From Bacillota bacterium (GTDB lineage Bacteria > Bacillota > Clostridia > Christensenellales > UMGS416): a DNA stretch of 16,767 nt. Both the position numbers and the translations under genes were made by a program. The stretch is taken from the NCBI GenBank assembly GCA_023428265.1, contig JAEYYW010000125.1, forward strand, positions 1 through 16,767, read 5' to 3'. Positions 14,560 to 16,767 of this stretch are shown piece after piece. The notes beneath the pieces are model-generated. The model was given only the letters and a program-made list of their open reading frames with translations. It did no database searches and was not told where the DNA came from. Within the stretch, counting starts at the first letter, position 1; every line of letters begins with the position of its first letter.

Positions 14560-14589
14560 ATTTCAGCAGATATTTCGTCCGCAAAAGGA

Positions 14590-16332
14590 TCAATCCATAT
14601 ACATTCTGCGCTTCTTATACGTGGTGTGCAGCAGCTCGTGGGCCTTATGGCTGCCGGGCTTGCCGAAATATTCCTCATAGATCTTCTTGATCGAGGGGTT
14701 TTCGTGCGACTTGCGCAGCGGCAGGCTGCGGTCTTCCTCATAAATGGCCTTGGCACGCTCTTTGCGCACGTCGGTGTGGAACTTCACCTCGTCGGAAACC
14801 AGAGGCTGGCCGCCGCCGGTCACACAGCCGCCGGGGCAGGCCATGATCTCGATGAAGTGATAGCTCTTCTCGCAGTTCTTGATCGAATCCAGCAGTGCAC
14901 GGGCGTTTGCGGTGCCATGGGCCACCGCCACATGCAGCGGCAGATCGCCCACCATCACAGTGGCTTCCTTGACGCCGTCCACACCGCGCACAGCGGTGAG
15001 CTCAATATCCTGCAGGGGCTTGCCGGTGACGATCTCGTGCACGGTGCGCACCGCCGCCTCCATCACGCCGCCTGTGGCGCCGAAGATCACGGCAGCACCG
15101 GTGCTGTCGCCCAGCACCTCGTCAAACTTCTCATCCGGCAGGCGGATGAAGTCAATGTTCTGCTGCTTGATCATGCGGGCGAGCTCGCGGGTTGTGATAG
15201 AGATGTCCACATCCGGATAACCGGTGCTGGAAAGCTCGGTGCGCTGGGCTTCAAACTTCTTGGCCGTGCAGGGCATCACGGAGACAACCACGATCTTTTC
15301 CGGATCAATGCCGTTCTTTTCGGCATAGTAGCTCTTGATCACAGCGCCCATCATCTGCTGCGGAGACTTGCAGGTGGAGAGGTTGGGCAGGAACTCAGGA
15401 TAATAATGCTCGCAGAATTTCACCCAACCGGGGCTGCAGGAGGTGATCATCGGCAGTGCGCCGCCATCCTTCAGGCGCTCGAGAAGCTCGGTGCCTTCCT
15501 CCATGATCGTGAGGTCGGCCGCAAAGTCGGTGTCAAACACCTTGGCAAAGCCCATGCGGCGGAGCGCTGCGACCATTTTGCCGGTGACACGGCTGCCCAT
15601 CGGCATGCCGAACTCTTCGCCCAGCGCCACGCGCACGGCGGGGGCTGTCTGCACGACCACGTGCTTGTCGGTGTCGCGAAGGGCTTCCCAAACCTCGTCG
15701 GTATAGTCGCGCTCGTAAATCGCGCCCACCGGGCAGGCCTGGATGCACTGACCACAGTTGATGCAGGGAGCGTCGCCCAGGCTCATCTGGAACGGCGGCT
15801 CAATGATCGTGTCAAACCCGCGCTCTGTGGCGCCAATGGCAGACACGCCCTGAATATCGCCGCACGCAGCCACACAGCGGCGGCACAGCACGCACTTGTT
15901 GGGGTCGCGCACGATGGAGGGCGAGGTCTCATCCTTCTTATAGTCATTGGAGCTGCCTTCGAAGCGGATTTCTTCGATGCCAAACTCATGGGAAAGCCTC
16001 TGCAGCTCGCACTGGCCGCTGCGGATGCAGGTGAGACACTTCTTCTCATGGTTGGAAAGGATCAGCTCCAGATTGAGCTTGCGGGCTTCCTTCACCTCAT
16101 CGGTGTTGGTTTTCACATTCATGCCGTTTTCGGCTGGAAGAATGCAGGCCGCCTGCAGCATCCTGGCCCCGGTGTTGACCACACAGATGCGGCAGGAACC
16201 GATGCAGTTCACATCCTTCAGGTAACACAGTGTGGGGATATAGACGCCCACCTTCCTGGCAGCTTCCAGCACCGTAGAGCCCCTCGGGACTTCCACTTTG
16301 ATGCCGTCTATTGTCAAACTTACGTTTTCCAT
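14590..16332 (-). CDS. hydA: [FeFe]-hydrogenase catalytic subunit HydA (multimeric, NADH-linked type)
   Basis: This subunit makes or oxidises hydrogen at the H-cluster and, with HydB-like partners, usually couples ferredoxin and NAD(P)H. The 580 residues contain in order: a [2Fe-2S] domain (C36, C47, C50, C63), a His-Cys3 [4Fe-4S] site (H95, C99, C102, C108), two [4Fe-4S] sites (C147/C150/C153/C157 and C190/C193/C196/C200), the H-cluster motifs TSCSPGW (297-303), MPCTAKKFE (353-361) and ACPGGCVTGGGQP (498-510), and a C-terminal small-subunit region. All cluster ligands are present. GGGAGG (16342-16347) lies 9 nt before the ATG, and the preceding hydB stop is 15 nt upstream, so the two genes are cotranscribed. 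The first H-cluster motif has Ser where many monomeric enzymes have Cys. Confidence 0.96.
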   Translation of the reverse strand: MENVSLTIDGIKVEVPRGSTVLEAARKVGVYIPTLCYLKDVNCIGSCRICVVNTGARMLQAACILPAENGMNVKTNTDEVKEARKLNLELILSNHEKKCLTCIRSGQCELQRLSHEFGIEEIRFEGSSNDYKKDETSPSIVRDPNKCVLCRRCVAACGDIQGVSAIGATERGFDTIIEPPFQMSLGDAPCINCGQCIQACPVGAIYERDYTDEVWEALRDTDKHVVVQTAPAVRVALGEEFGMPMGSRVTGKMVAALRRMGFAKVFDTDFAADLTIMEEGTELLERLKDGGALPMITSCSPGWVKFCEHYYPEFLPNLSTCKSPQQMMGAVIKSYYAEKNGIDPEKIVVVSVMPCTAKKFEAQRTELSSTGYPDVDISITTRELARMIKQQNIDFIRLPDEKFDEVLGDSTGAAVIFGATGGVMEAAVRTVHEIVTGKPLQDIELTAVRGVDGVKEATVMVGDLPLHVAVAHGTANARALLDSIKNCEKSYHFIEIMACPGGCVTGGGQPLVSDEVKFHTDVRKERAKAIYEEDRSLPLRKSHENPSIKKIYEEYFGKPGSHKAHELLHTTYKKRRMYMD

Positions 16333-16347
16333 CGGTTACAGCCTCCC

Positions 16348-16767
16348 TTACTTTTTCAGTATTGCCGAGAACTTGCAGTTGTCTTCGCACACGCCGCACT
16401 TGATGCACTTGTCCTGATCGATCAGGTAAGGCTTCTTGCGCTCGCCGGTGATTGCGTTAACCGGGCAGTTCTTCGCGCACAGGCCGCAGCCGATGCACTT
16501 CACGGCATCCACATGATATTGCAGCAGCGCCTTGCAGTGGCCTGCCGGGCATTTCTTGTCGCGGATATGAGCCTCATACTCGCTGCGGAAGTATTTCAGC
16601 GTGGAAAGCACCGGGTTGGGTGCCGTCTGGCCCAGACCGCAAAGCGCCGTGCGCCGGATGCTGTTGGCCAGCGTTTCGAGCATTTCAATGTCGCCCTCGC
16701 GGCCCTTGCCCTCCACAATGCGCTCCAGGATCTCCAGCATGCGCTTGGTGCCGATGCGGCAGGGCAC
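16348..16767 (-). CDS. hydB: HydB/NuoF-like hydrogenase subunit, 3' part only
   Basis: Only the last 139 residues are in the window; the gene continues past the edge, and the first codon seen (GTG) is an internal valine. The piece shows the end of the NuoF [4Fe-4S] motif, CRIGTKRMLEILERI, then LCGLGQTAPNPVLSTLKYF with the fourth cysteine, and an added C-terminal ferredoxin domain with two [4Fe-4S] motifs, CIGCGLCAKNCPVNAI and CIKCGVCEDNCKFSAI. This layout (NuoF core plus ferredoxin tail) is typical of the flavin and NADH-binding subunit of bifurcating hydrogenases. The FMN and NADH domains would lie beyond the edge. NADP-reducing HndC is the main alternative name. Confidence 0.9.
   Translation of the reverse strand: MPCRIGTKRMLEILERIVEGKGREGDIEMLETLANSIRRTALCGLGQTAPNPVLSTLKYFRSEYEAHIRDKKCPAGHCKALLQYHVDAVKCIGCGLCAKNCPVNAITGERKKPYLIDQDKCIKCGVCEDNCKFSAILKK

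Overview
The window looks like a chromosomal segment of an anaerobic, fermentative, spore-forming Firmicute of the class Clostridia. Three things point there: a sigma-K-type sporulation sigma factor that keeps what looks like its pro-sequence, a multi-subunit [FeFe]-hydrogenase of the NADH-linked (HydA/HydB) kind, and a glycyl-tRNA synthetase gene behind a T-box leader. Shine-Dalgarno sites are strong (GGAGG type) before almost every gene and the DNA is moderately GC-rich. I cannot assign a genus. I see no tRNA, rRNA, CRISPR array, transposase, integrase or phage gene; this is mostly core genome.

Layout. (1) 1-2160, plus strand: a small four-helix membrane protein, then a sigma-A promoter whose -35 box overlaps that gene's stop codon, a glycine T-box leader, the dimeric-type glycyl-tRNA synthetase gene, and an intrinsic terminator. 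(2) 2159-5921, minus strand: a four-gene operon read as class II fructose-bisphosphate aldolase, pyruvate kinase with a C-terminal mobile domain, an unrecognised protein made of two copies of a barrel-like repeat, and an isochorismatase-like cysteine hydrolase. (3) 5941-7913, minus strand: an alpha-phosphoglucomutase with its own terminator, promoter and a leader of about 200 nt. (4) 7988-9348, plus strand: a lipoprotein with a YARHG-like domain and an SH3-like C terminus, under a promoter carrying a 7-bp inverted repeat. (5) 9354-10103, minus strand: sigK. (6) 10165-14502, minus strand: an operon read as rnj (RNase J), lysO N-terminal part, lysO C-terminal part, mltG. Its genes overlap or nearly touch (TGATATG, TGATG, TGATG), and it is preceded by an unusually long leader of about 500 nt. 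(7) 14515-16767, minus strand: the 3' end of a hydB/nuoF-like gene cut by the window edge, then hydA, then a terminator with an 18-bp perfect stem.

How the genes fit together. Phosphoglucomutase, aldolase and pyruvate kinase serve sugar-phosphate metabolism and glycolysis. The hydrogenase would dispose of the electrons produced by fermentation, by analogy with electron-bifurcating HydABC enzymes. RNase J and MltG are housekeeping RNA-turnover and cell-wall enzymes. The YARHG lipoprotein and the first membrane protein are of unknown role.

No clear new defence or mobile system is present. The parts least explained by known families are: the long, structured rnj leader (13984-14490); the duplicated-barrel protein (2658-3212); the pgm leader (7675-7878); two inverted repeats sitting on promoters (5902-5927 and 8000-8024); and the split of LysO into two coupled genes.
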